Positions 21,911 through 30,545 of a DNA stretch of 64,000 bases are shown here, in pieces. The stretch is taken from positions 1 through 64,000 of the forward strand of contig JBAWVS010000005.1 in NCBI GenBank assembly GCA_037147175.1. Direction: 5' to 3'. The notes below the pieces were generated by a model, which searched no databases, was not told the DNA's origin, and worked only from the letters and a program-made list of their open reading frames with translations. The first letter of the stretch is position 1; every line of letters starts with the position of its first letter. Made by a program: the position numbers and the translations under genes. Source of the stretch: a bacterium (lineage in GTDB: Bacteria; Cyanobacteriota; Vampirovibrionia; Gastranaerophilales; UBA9971).

Positions 21911-24373
21911 ATGCTGGTTTCTCTAGAATGGTTAAACGAATATGTTGATATATCAAATTTAAGCCCTGAACAAATTGCTCATGAACTTACTATGAGTGGT
22001 TTAGAAGTTGAAGAAATAGAAAAAATCGGTGCTGATTTTACAAACATTGTCGTTGCGCAAATTCGTGAAATAAGCCCGCACCCTGATGCGGAGAAACTTC
22101 AGTTGGCAAAGGTTTTTAACGGTACGGAAGAAAAAACAGTTGTGTGTGGAGCAAAAAATATTGCTGTAGGTCAGCTTATTCCTTATGCAACAGTAGGTTC
22201 TGAAGTTATGGACAGGAAATCAGGCGAAAAATTCTCTCTGAAGCCTGCAAAAATTAGAGGCGTAGAATCACAGGGAATGCTCTGTTCTGCCGAAGAACTG
22301 GGTTTAAAAACCACAGATTTTCAAGAAGATGACGGCATTTTGATTCTGAATAAAATAAAAGAAGGCATAAAGCCCGGTCAGGATATAAAAGAAGTCCTCG
22401 GAATTAAGGAAGATAATGTTTTGCATGTTGCGCCCACCGCAAATCGTGGCGATGAGATGTCTGTGCTTGGAATAGCCAGAGAGATTTCGGCAATATTTAA
22501 TAAATCGCTTAAATCTCCTAAAGTTAAATCATATCAAAACGGTAATAATCCAGATTTTTCCATTGAAATAAAAGATTTTGATACCTGCAAATACTATTCC
22601 GTAGGTATTATAAAAGACGTAAAAATAAAACCGGCACCTGAATGGATGGCAAGAAGGCTTATAGCATCAGGCGTGAGAAGTATAAGCAACGTAGTCGATA
22701 TAACAAACTATGTAATGCTTGAATACGGTCAGCCTCTTCATGCGTTTGATACGGATAAACTGGGTGAAAATTATTTATCGGTAAGAAGGGCTTATCAGGG
22801 AGAAAAGGCCGTTACTCTTGATGAAGCTGAAAGAGAGTTAACAACAGAGTCTGTTTTGATTGCTACAAAGCAGGCAAATGTCGGATTAGCAGGACTCATG
22901 GGCGGTTTTACTTCCGAAGTTGACGCAAAAACCCAAAATATTGCTCTTGAATCGGCTTATTTTATCCCTCAAACAACAAGAAAATCTGCCAGAAGTGTCG
23001 GATTAAGAACGGAAGCTTCGGCAAGATTTGAACGAGGAGTTGATATGGGTTCCGTAAGACCTGCTTTAATGCGGGCTATGCAGCTAATGGAAGAATATGC
23101 AGACGCTAAAATCATCGGAATTTCCGAAACAGGCGAGAATAAACTTCCTGATATTGATATAACTCTTAGATTTAGCGAAATTAAAAGGATTTTGGGAACA
23201 GAAATTCCTGAATCCAAATGCGTTGAAATTCTTGAAAATCTGGGCTTTGAAACGCTTGGAAGAAATACTTTTTCTGCTAAATTCAGAGTTCCAAGTTATA
23301 GAATCAATGATGTTACAAGAGAAATTGACCTTATTGAAGAAATAAGCAGAATCCATGGCTATGATAAGATTGAAACCACTTTGCCAAAAAATACACAGCC
23401 TGCTGAAGTATCAAAAGAAACCCAAACTATCGATAAAATACACAAAATATTTATCGCAAAAGGTTTCAGGGAGGTTGTAACGTCTTCTTTAATAGGAAAA
23501 CCTATTCTTGACTGGATTGGGATTAAACACAATGACAGCGAGTCGATAAAAGTTACCAATCCTCAATCTGAAGAATATACAATGTTAAGACAAAATTTAA
23601 TTCCTAATATTGCTTTAGTTGTCAAACATAACTTTGATCAGGGACAAAAAAACCTTTGTATTTACGAAATTGGCAAAACTTTTTTCTATAAAGGAAACAC
23701 TGATGAAAAAAACACAGGTGTTGAAGAAAAAAGAATTCTTGCAGGAGCAATAAGCGGAAATATTAATCAAGGCGTATGGAAAAACAAAGAAGAAGTCGAT
23801 TTTTATGCTCTCAAAGGCGTTGTAGAAACTCTGTTAAAAGAGCTTAAAATAGACTCAAGAGTCGGATATGAAGCTGTTTCGGATGTTTCATATTTTCATC
23901 CCGGCAGAACTGCTAAAATAAAACTTTCTGCAAAAAATTCGCCAATAATTGGAATTTTCGGGGAATTGCATCCCGATACGATAGAAAAATGCAAGTTCAA
24001 CCAGCCGGTTTATGTTTTTGAAATTTATTTAGATTTGCTTTTAGACAATTTGAGTTTTGCGACACCTCGATTTAAACAACTTCCGCAGTTTCCTGCCGTT
24101 ACAAGAGATATTGCGTTTATTATTCCGCAAAATATTTCCTGTCAGGATATAACAAAAACCGTTAAAAAAGCTTCTTCAAACTTGTTTAAAAAAGCTGAGA
24201 TTTTTGACCTTTATCAAGGGCAGCATGTGCCGGAAGGCTCAAAAAGCGTGGCTTTTCGAATAACTTTGCAGGACCTGGAAGCTACTTTGACAGACGAAAA
24301 AATTGATACCGAAATACAAAAAATCAGAGACGGGCTTAAAAAAGCTTATTCTGAGGCAAGTTTCAGAGAATAA
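21911..24373 (+). CDS. pheT: Phenylalanine-tRNA ligase beta subunit
   Basis: Beta subunit of the alpha2-beta2 phenylalanyl-tRNA synthetase. Domains in order: EMAP/tRNA-binding B1 region (about 40-155, with H-P-D-A-E-K-L), the B3/4 editing domain (about 215-380), B5, the catalytic-like core, and the C-terminal FDX-ACB anticodon-binding domain (about 725-820, F-P-A-V-T-R-D-I-A-F). At 820 residues it is a normal bacterial long form. pheS is not adjacent, so the two subunits are encoded apart. GAAAGGATT precedes the ATG, and a TTATAAT-like -10 at 21848-21854 lies upstream. Confidence 0.97.
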   Translation: MLVSLEWLNEYVDISNLSPEQIAHELTMSGLEVEEIEKIGADFTNIVVAQIREISPHPDAEKLQLAKVFNGTEEKTVVCGAKNIAVGQLIPYATVGSEVMDRKSGEKFSLKPAKIRGVESQGMLCSAEELGLKTTDFQEDDGILILNKIKEGIKPGQDIKEVLGIKEDNVLHVAPTANRGDEMSVLGIAREISAIFNKSLKSPKVKSYQNGNNPDFSIEIKDFDTCKYYSVGIIKDVKIKPAPEWMARRLIASGVRSISNVVDITNYVMLEYGQPLHAFDTDKLGENYLSVRRAYQGEKAVTLDEAERELTTESVLIATKQANVGLAGLMGGFTSEVDAKTQNIALESAYFIPQTTRKSARSVGLRTEASARFERGVDMGSVRPALMRAMQLMEEYADAKIIGISETGENKLPDIDITLRFSEIKRILGTEIPESKCVEILENLGFETLGRNTFSAKFRVPSYRINDVTREIDLIEEISRIHGYDKIETTLPKNTQPAEVSKETQTIDKIHKIFIAKGFREVVTSSLIGKPILDWIGIKHNDSESIKVTNPQSEEYTMLRQNLIPNIALVVKHNFDQGQKNLCIYEIGKTFFYKGNTDEKNTGVEEKRILAGAISGNINQGVWKNKEEVDFYALKGVVETLLKELKIDSRVGYEAVSDVSYFHPGRTAKIKLSAKNSPIIGIFGELHPDTIEKCKFNQPVYVFEIYLDLLLDNLSFATPRFKQLPQFPAVTRDIAFIIPQNISCQDITKTVKKASSNLFKKAEIFDLYQGQHVPEGSKSVAFRITLQDLEATLTDEKIDTEIQKIRDGLKKAYSEASFRE

Positions 24374-24446
24374 ATATAAATTAAGCACTTCTTCTCTCTA
24401 TTTTGTTTTTATATTAATAAGGGAATTTAGAGGGAAAAGAGATTTT

Positions 24447-25487
24447 ATGGCTGATTTTGTAATTGATGGACATTCGAAAATTGCAAAAGATAAATTAATC
24501 AAACCGGCAATTGTTTTTAGTAAAACAGCTGACAGCTCTGTTTTTGAAAAAAAACATCCGAATGTTGTTGTATTTGATATATATGGAGATAAATCAATTC
24601 CTGTTGATTCATATGATTTAACTCCGGATATGACTCATGGGGAAGCTGTAGGAACATATATAAAAGCTCAATGTCCGTCAGCAAATATTATTAAAAGAGG
24701 AAAATTAACACCAAATACTGAACAAGAAACAATCGAGAAGTTAGAAAATGCAAAGACTCTTTTGTATAAAGGCAGCGAAGAAGAAAAATTATTATTTGGT
24801 GAAGACGCAAAAAAAATAATAGAAAATCCTGATGAAATTATGTGCTTTGATGCAACAATCGCCTTGAAAGAGCTGGCTAAATCAGTAGTTCGCGGAGAAA
24901 AAATAGATGCTGTAAATCTGTCAATGGGAGAATCAGTAAGAATTAATAATCTCGCAAAAGTAACGGGTTTGCCTTTAACAAAAGAAAATTTGTCTCAATA
25001 CAAAAATGAAATTCGCAAATGGTTCAAAAACAATAAACTGCCGGAAATTAAGTCTTGTAATGATAGAATGGAATCTATTGAAAAAATAACATCAGGAGGA
25101 ATACCTTTTTACGTTGCAGCAGGAAATGAAGGAGTAAATTCTGTTAATCTTTATTCTTTTGCAAAGGGTGTTACGACAGTAGGTGCTTTGAAAGAAGACA
25201 GGAAAACAAAAACCGGTTATACTGTTGATAACTCTTTAGTTAGTCAATGGGAACAAGGTGATTATCCTATAGATGAAGTTAAAGATAAGAATGGAAAGTT
25301 AATAGGCTATGATATAAATGGTGATAAAAAATCGGAAATTCTTGCAAAAGATACTTCAAGCAATAAATCTTTTTTGTCATTATTAACCGCTTTTATTATA
25401 AATAAAGCACAAGGAACTTCTTTTGCCACTCCTACCGCGCTTGGAAAATATTTAAGAAGAAAAATGGGTAACGCCAAAGGCAAGTAA
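24447..25487 (+). CDS. Subtilisin-family (S8) serine protease without a signal peptide
   Basis: A minimal subtilase of 346 residues when started at the ATG at 24447, which has GAGGG upstream. The catalytic triad is complete: Asp44 (V-V-V-F-D-I-Y-G-D), His64 (D-M-T-H-G-E-A-V) and Ser325 (G-T-S-F-A-T-P), with the oxyanion Asn227 in A-A-G-N-E-G. A lysine-rich helical insertion of about 80 residues separates His64 from the next core block. No signal peptide, propeptide or membrane segment is visible, so it may act in the cytoplasm or leave by a non-Sec route. The longer frame from 24303 overlaps pheT and is unlikely. The substrate is unknown. Confidence 0.82.
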   Translation: MADFVIDGHSKIAKDKLIKPAIVFSKTADSSVFEKKHPNVVVFDIYGDKSIPVDSYDLTPDMTHGEAVGTYIKAQCPSANIIKRGKLTPNTEQETIEKLENAKTLLYKGSEEEKLLFGEDAKKIIENPDEIMCFDATIALKELAKSVVRGEKIDAVNLSMGESVRINNLAKVTGLPLTKENLSQYKNEIRKWFKNNKLPEIKSCNDRMESIEKITSGGIPFYVAAGNEGVNSVNLYSFAKGVTTVGALKEDRKTKTGYTVDNSLVSQWEQGDYPIDEVKDKNGKLIGYDINGDKKSEILAKDTSSNKSFLSLLTAFIINKAQGTSFATPTALGKYLRRKMGNAKGK

Positions 25488-25494
25488 AAAGCAA

Positions 25495-27438
25495 TCAAGT
25501 GTCGATAACTTTTCCGTTAAATAAATCCAGAACAAGTTTTGCCTGCTCGGACAGATTAACAGGCTTGATTTCTGTTTTTATTTCTTCAAGTTCTTCGGCG
25601 ATTTCTTTTTCTAAATCAGAAACAGGTTTTTCATCAATAATAATTTGATGAGTTTTTTGAGGTTTTGGAATTTCTTCGAGCAGTGGAGTTGAAATCTGCT
25701 GGGATTTTTGTGTTTTTATTTCCGGTGTGGAAATAACAGGTTTTAATTCTTCATTTTTTTTTTGCACCAACGCATCTTCAGGAAGCGGCGATCTGATTAT
25801 TATTTGAGGCAATCCACCGAACAACTTTTCTGCGGCTTTTTCAAGCTTTGTATTTTTATCTTTGTCTTCTTTTATGTTTTTTAACCAATTTTTATTTTCA
25901 ATTGTAAGAATTATTTTTTCTGAATTGATTTCAACCGGTTTTACAAATGTTTTGAAGAGTTCAGAACTTATCCCTATATTGTCCAGAAGGAATTTCCAGT
26001 TTTCGGCAATGTTTACGGAAGCAGCTAAAGTTGAAACAGGATTTATTTGAACATTTTCGCTTTCCTGTTTAGCTTTCGGTTCATCAATAACTTCAGAAAT
26101 TATTGATGCAGTTTTTTGCTCTTTTGGCTCTGATTCGACGGGAGTAGTCTTTGCTGCGACAGATACGGGTTCAATTTTTGTAATTTCAATAGGTCTTGGG
26201 CTTTCCTGAGTTATAGGTTTAATTAGTGTTTGAGGTTGAATATTTGCAGGTTTTACAGCCGGCATATTTCCTGAAGATAAAGCTCCTTCAAGTCTTAAAA
26301 TTCTTGATTCAAGTTCTTTTATTACCTGAATATCATGCCTGTGGCAAATTCCTATTAATCCGACTTCCAGCCATAAAAGCTGTTGGGAGGAGCTTTTAAG
26401 AGTTTTTTCGCAGGCAGAAAGTTTTTCTATTATTTGAACAATCTCATTTATTTCAAAATTGCTCACCTGTTCTTTCAAAGCAGGAAGCATATTGATTGTA
26501 ATATCAACGAGATCTTTTATCTGTTCTAAATCTTTGGAAGTTTTGACAAATAAGGCATTTCTGAAGTAATTTATAAGTTCTCTGATGACCTGTACAGGCT
26601 CGTTAGTTATAGAAATTTCGTCAATAAGTGCGATAAGTCCGCCTGTATCTTTATTGGCAAAACAGTCAGCTATTTTGAACAAAGTATCTTCCGGCATGCT
26701 TCCCATAAGGGAAATAATGTCATTTTCTGTTATTTCATCCTGTTGAGAAGAAAGCACGCTTGTCTGGTCGAGAAGTCCGAGAGCATCTCTCATCCCTCCA
26801 TGACACCTTCTTGAAATTACAGAAACAGCTTTATCATTAATTTTTATAGATTCTTTTTTTGCAATTTCTTTTAATTTTTGAGAAATTTGATCCTGATTTA
26901 CCCGTTTAAAGTCAAATCTCTGACACCTGCTTATTATAGTTGTCAAAACCTTGTGAGATTCTGTGGTTGCAAGGATGAAAACGAGTTTTTTTGGAGGTTC
27001 TTCAAGAGTTTTCAGGAGAGTATTAAATGCAGCAGGGGTCAACATATGGACTTCATCTATTATGTAGACTTTGTATTTGCCTGCAACAGGCATAAAATGA
27101 ACTTTGTCAATAAGATTTCTTGCATCTTCCACGTTTCTGTTGCTTGCTGCATCGATTTCAATAACGTCAATAGAATTCGAGTTGGCTATATCAATACAGC
27201 TCGGGCATTTTCCGCAAGGATTTACCGTTGGCCCTTCAACACAGTTTAAAGATTTTGCCAGAATTCTTGCAGTAGAAGTTTTGCCTGTGCCTCTTGATCC
27301 TGTAAACAAGTAAGCATGAGCAACTTTATCAAAATTAATCGCATTTGACAGTGTTTTAACAACCGTGTCCTGCCCTATAAGATCGCTGAACTTCTGAGGT
27401 CTGTATTTTCTGTATAAAGGGATATAAGAAGTTGCCAA
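25495..27438 (-). CDS. dnaX: DNA polymerase III subunits gamma/tau
   Basis: Clamp-loader ATPase of the replicative polymerase. The AAA+ part carries Walker A in F-T-G-S-R-G-T-G-K-T-S-T-A, a zinc-binding cysteine cluster (C-x8-C-x2-C-x2-C) and Walker B V-Y-I-I-D-E-V-H-M-L with the S-R-C-Q-R-F sensor. After about residue 360 comes a long low-complexity region rich in P, E and K with tau-type segments. I prefer the TTG at 27438 as start because AAGGA lies eight bases upstream and the product then opens with the usual S-Y-I-P-L-Y-R-K-Y-R-P; a longer ATG reading from 27468 has no ribosome site. No obvious slippery poly-A frameshift site was confirmed. Confidence 0.95.
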   Translation of the reverse strand: MATSYIPLYRKYRPQKFSDLIGQDTVVKTLSNAINFDKVAHAYLFTGSRGTGKTSTARILAKSLNCVEGPTVNPCGKCPSCIDIANSNSIDVIEIDAASNRNVEDARNLIDKVHFMPVAGKYKVYIIDEVHMLTPAAFNTLLKTLEEPPKKLVFILATTESHKVLTTIISRCQRFDFKRVNQDQISQKLKEIAKKESIKINDKAVSVISRRCHGGMRDALGLLDQTSVLSSQQDEITENDIISLMGSMPEDTLFKIADCFANKDTGGLIALIDEISITNEPVQVIRELINYFRNALFVKTSKDLEQIKDLVDITINMLPALKEQVSNFEINEIVQIIEKLSACEKTLKSSSQQLLWLEVGLIGICHRHDIQVIKELESRILRLEGALSSGNMPAVKPANIQPQTLIKPITQESPRPIEITKIEPVSVAAKTTPVESEPKEQKTASIISEVIDEPKAKQESENVQINPVSTLAASVNIAENWKFLLDNIGISSELFKTFVKPVEINSEKIILTIENKNWLKNIKEDKDKNTKLEKAAEKLFGGLPQIIIRSPLPEDALVQKKNEELKPVISTPEIKTQKSQQISTPLLEEIPKPQKTHQIIIDEKPVSDLEKEIAEELEEIKTEIKPVNLSEQAKLVLDLFNGKVIDT

Positions 27439-27475
27439 TTTAAAATTCCTTTTTATGTTTATAACCATTTTACAA

Positions 27476-27512
27476 CAAAAACCCGCTTGTTTGACAAGGC
27501 GGTTTTGATTTT
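27476..27512 (-). terminator. Intrinsic terminator of the rfb operon
   Basis: An imperfect stem (CCGCTTG with CAAGGCGG, one bulge, plus flanking A/T pairs) follows the rfbD stop. On the minus strand it is trailed by TTTTTGTTGT. It separates the rhamnose genes from dnaX. Confidence 0.65.
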
Positions 27513-27525
27513 AGCAAGACAGTTT

Positions 27526-28347
27526 CTAAATTTCCAGATATTTTTTTAAAGAATCCTGCCAATTTCTGCAAAGGTTGTTGTTTTCCATTACAGAATTTCG
27601 AGGTCTTCTTGCAGGAAGCGGAAATTCTTCTGTTGTTACGGGAATAACTTCTATTTCTATGGCTTTTATTTCAAAAATTTTCTTTGCAAAGCCGTACCAT
27701 GTTGTAAAATCACTTCCGCAAACATGATAAATCCCGAAAGGACTGTTGTTTTCTAAAATTTTTAAAATTCCTTCCGCCAGGTCATAAGTCCATGTCGGAC
27801 AGCCTTTTTGGTCATCAACAACTTTTAAGACAGTCCTGGTTTTTGAGAAATTAATCATAGTATCAACAAAATTTTTGCCGTTGTGTCCGTAGAGCCAACT
27901 TGTTCTCGTTATAAAATGCTTTGGATTGTATTTTTTGACAGCCAGTTCGCCTGCCAGTTTTGATTCTCCATAAACAGTTTTCGGATTTGTCTTATCGTCG
28001 GGAAGATAAGCAGAATCCTTTTCTCCGTCAAACACATAATCAGTGCTTATATAAATTATCGGAATATTTTTTTCCGCAGTGATTTTTGCAAGATTCTCCG
28101 TGCCTTTAGCGTTTATCAAAAAAGCCTTTTCTCTTTCGGTTTCTGCAAGATCAACATTGGTATAAGCTGCGGCATGAATTACATAATCACACTTTATGTC
28201 TTTAAAATAGCTTTCAACATTGGTTTCATCTGTGATATTAAAATCCTGAATATCAACAGGTATGACTTTATAGCTTCTTTCGGAAAAAATTTTGACGGCA
28301 TCCTGCCCTAACATGCCGTTTGCACCTGTTAAGAGTATTGTTTTCAT
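27526..28347 (-). CDS. rfbD: dTDP-4-dehydrorhamnose reductase
   Basis: Last step of dTDP-L-rhamnose synthesis, an NAD(P)H-dependent reductase of the extended SDR family. The glycine-rich T-G-A-N-G-M-L-G-Q is at residues 6-14, S-T-D-Y-V-F-D-G at about 102, and the catalytic Y-G-E-S-K at about 128. The length of 273 is slightly short but typical. It starts one base after rfbB stops, so the operon is rfbC-rfbB-rfbD. The first pathway enzyme, RfbA, is not in this cluster and must be encoded elsewhere. Confidence 0.95.
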   Translation of the reverse strand: MKTILLTGANGMLGQDAVKIFSERSYKVIPVDIQDFNITDETNVESYFKDIKCDYVIHAAAYTNVDLAETEREKAFLINAKGTENLAKITAEKNIPIIYISTDYVFDGEKDSAYLPDDKTNPKTVYGESKLAGELAVKKYNPKHFITRTSWLYGHNGKNFVDTMINFSKTRTVLKVVDDQKGCPTWTYDLAEGILKILENNSPFGIYHVCGSDFTTWYGFAKKIFEIKAIEIEVIPVTTEEFPLPARRPRNSVMENNNLCRNWQDSLKKYLEI

Positions 28348-28348
28348 T

Positions 28349-29326
28349 TTAGATCACTGCTTTTTTATTTAAAATATTGTTTATCCATTCCTGATTATCC
28401 AAATACCATTGAATTGTCAGCTTGATTCCCTCTTCGAAAGTAACGGAAGGACTCCATCCGAGCTCATTCTGGATTTTTGAGCTTTCTATCGCGTATCTTC
28501 TGTCATGTCCGAGTCGGTCTTCAACGTAGTTTATAAGGGTTTCAGGTTTATTAAGCTCTTTTAATAGCAATTTTGTTATTTCGATATTGGGTTTTTCGTT
28601 ATTTCCGCCTATGTTATAGACTTCACCTTCTTTGCCTTTATGCAAAACAGCATCTATAGCGCTGCAATGATCGTATACATAAAGCCAATCCCTTATATTC
28701 ATGCCGTCTCCATAGACAGGAACCTGCTTATCTTTAAGAATATTAGAAATAAACAGAGGAATTAATTTTTCCGGAAACTGATAAGGTCCATAATTATTTG
28801 AGCATCTGGTAATCAAAACAGGTTGTTTAAAAGTCTCAAAATATGACCTTACAATCATATCGGCAGAGGCTTTACTTGCAGAATAAGGACTGTTTGGAGC
28901 AATAGGAGTATTTTCAGTAAAAGAACCTGTAGAACCCAATGTTCCATAAACTTCATCTGTGGAAATTTGGATATATCTTGATAATTTAAGTTCTTTGGCA
29001 GAGTTTAAAAGGTTATGAGTGCCTAAAATATTCGTGTTAATAAAAACATCCGGATCAGTGATACTTCTATCTACATGGCTCTCTGCCGCAAAGTTCAAGC
29101 AGCAGTCAACCTGAGAAATCAAATCCCTGACAAGTTTTTTATCGCAAATATCACCCTTAACGAAATTATAATTCGGATTTTTTTCAATATCTTTTAAATT
29201 TTCCGGATTTCCTGCATAAGTCAGCAAATCAAGGTTTATGATTTTATAATCAGGGTATTTGTTCAAAATTTGTCTGATAAAACAGCTTCCAATGAAGCCG
29301 GCTCCGCCCGTTACAAGTATTTTCAT
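28349..29326 (-). CDS. rfbB: dTDP-glucose 4,6-dehydratase
   Basis: Second step of dTDP-rhamnose synthesis, an NAD-dependent extended SDR of 325 residues. T-G-G-A-G-F-I-G-S is at residues 6-14, the active-site S-T-D-E-V-Y-G region at about 122, and Y-S-A-S-K-A-S-A-D at about 148. C-S-N-N-Y-G-P-Y-Q-F-P-E-K-L-I-P is a hallmark of RmlB. It lies three bases after rfbC and one base before rfbD. Confidence 0.97.
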   Translation of the reverse strand: MKILVTGGAGFIGSCFIRQILNKYPDYKIINLDLLTYAGNPENLKDIEKNPNYNFVKGDICDKKLVRDLISQVDCCLNFAAESHVDRSITDPDVFINTNILGTHNLLNSAKELKLSRYIQISTDEVYGTLGSTGSFTENTPIAPNSPYSASKASADMIVRSYFETFKQPVLITRCSNNYGPYQFPEKLIPLFISNILKDKQVPVYGDGMNIRDWLYVYDHCSAIDAVLHKGKEGEVYNIGGNNEKPNIEITKLLLKELNKPETLINYVEDRLGHDRRYAIESSKIQNELGWSPSVTFEEGIKLTIQWYLDNQEWINNILNKKAVI

Positions 29327-29329
29327 ATC

Positions 29330-29887
29330 TTATCCTCTGATTAATTTCTTTTTGTATTCATTAAAAATTGGTAAAATTTTATCTTTTTCTGAAACCAAGG
29401 GGTTTTCAACATGCCAGTTTATATTTAATTCTTCATCATTCCATCTGACACCTGCATCATATTCAGGAGCATATTCGTTTGAAGCTTTGTACAATACTTC
29501 AGCTTCGTCAGAAAGTACAGAAAATCCGTGGGCAAAACCTTCAGGAATATAAAGCATTTTTTTATTTTCTTCTGAAAGCTCCACACCAAACCATTTTCCG
29601 AAGTTTTTTGATTCAGTCCTTAAATCCACCGCAACGTCAAAGATTTTTCCATGAAGACATCTTACAAGCTTTGCCTGAGGTTTGGGAAAATGCTGAAAAT
29701 GAAGCCCTCTAATTACGCCTTTTGAGGATTTTGAGTGATTATCCTGAAAAAAATTAATTTTTATACCGTTTGCCGCAAATTCGGAAGCTTTGTATGTTTC
29801 AAGAAAAAAACCTCTGCTGTCTCCAAAAATTTTTGGCTCAACAATAATAACATCGGCTAATTCGGTTTTATGAAATATAAATCCCAT
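29330..29887 (-). CDS. rfbC: dTDP-4-dehydrorhamnose 3,5-epimerase
   Basis: Cupin-fold epimerase of the rhamnose pathway, 185 residues from the start chosen here. Conserved segments include F-G-D-S-R-G-F-F-L-E-T-Y, Q-D-N-H-S-K-S, R-G-L-H-F-Q and the K-M-L-Y-I-P-E-G-F-A-H-G-F block. The catalytic His lies in R-G-L-H. I take ATG 29887 as start: the product then begins like other RmlC proteins, and a TATAAT lies at 29916-29921, too close to the alternative ATG at 29911 for that codon to be well inside the message. First gene of the rfb operon. Confidence 0.93.
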   Translation of the reverse strand: MGFIFHKTELADVIIVEPKIFGDSRGFFLETYKASEFAANGIKINFFQDNHSKSSKGVIRGLHFQHFPKPQAKLVRCLHGKIFDVAVDLRTESKNFGKWFGVELSEENKKMLYIPEGFAHGFSVLSDEAEVLYKASNEYAPEYDAGVRWNDEELNINWHVENPLVSEKDKILPIFNEYKKKLIRG

Positions 29888-29915
29888 TTTTATCTCAATT
29901 TTAAATAACATTGAA

Positions 29916-29921
29916 ATTATA
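29916..29921 (-). promoter_or_regulatory. Candidate -10 box of the rfb operon
   Basis: TATAAT on the minus strand, 29 bases before the chosen rfbC start. No good -35 hexamer was identified. Confidence 0.4.
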
Positions 29922-29970
29922 GTTTAAAAAGTTAATATTTTAAATATAAAAAATTAACTTTTTTTAAGAT

Positions 29971-29994
29971 TTAATGTTATCATAATAACAATTA
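29971..29994 (+). promoter_or_regulatory. Candidate MarR operator upstream of marR-emrAB
   Basis: Two 10-base half-sites, TTAATGTTAT and ATAACAATTA, are inverted around CATA and match at 8 of 10 positions, with a perfect GTTAT/ATAAC core. The site lies 41 bases before the marR start, where an autoregulatory MarR dimer would be expected to bind. Confidence 0.5.
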
Positions 29995-30034
29995 GCGGAA
30001 TAACTTGATTTAAAATAGTAACTTTTGAGGTGTT

Positions 30035-30499
30035 ATGGAACCGACTAAAATTGATTTTAAAGATGTAGGCATAGGCTATATTGTCAATAAAGCCGCTTTG
30101 TATTATAAAATTACAGTACTGCAGTTATTTAAAGAAAAAAATTTTCATATAACACCCGAACAATTTGCAATATTGTTCTTTCTTTCCAAAGAAGACGGGA
30201 TGTATCAAAGGCAGCTCGCTAAAATCTCTTTAAAAGACAGACCAAATATCACAAGATTGATTGATATTCTTGAAGAAAGCGGTTTTGTTTATCGCGAAGC
30301 AGACCAGAATAACAGGCGCATCCTAAAAGTATTCATAACGGAAAAAGGCAGAAAACAGGTAGAAGAAGTATATCCCTGCCTTCTTGACATAAATAATAAG
30401 GCTGCCAAAGGGATAACAACCGAAGAGTTGGACTTATTAAGAAAAGTCTTAGGAAAAGTTTGTGAGAATATGGATGAGGATTTTAAACTGCAAATATAG
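30035..30499 (+). CDS. MarR-family transcriptional regulator
   Basis: Winged-helix regulator of 154 residues. The recognition region R-Q-L-A-K-I-S-L-K-D-R-P-N-I-T-R-L-I-D is followed by the wing with E-A-D-Q-N-N-R-R-I-L-K-V, both typical of MarR proteins; flanking helices form the dimer interface. It is the first gene of an operon with emrA and emrB (47 bases to emrA), so it most likely represses this efflux system until an inducer binds. A palindrome at 29971-29994 is the candidate operator. GAGGTG lies just before the ATG. Confidence 0.92.
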   Translation: MEPTKIDFKDVGIGYIVNKAALYYKITVLQLFKEKNFHITPEQFAILFFLSKEDGMYQRQLAKISLKDRPNITRLIDILEESGFVYREADQNNRRILKVFITEKGRKQVEEVYPCLLDINNKAAKGITTEELDLLRKVLGKVCENMDEDFKLQI

Positions 30500-30545
30500 T
30501 TTTTTTTATTGCGAATAATTAACAATTAATAATAAGGATAAAAAT

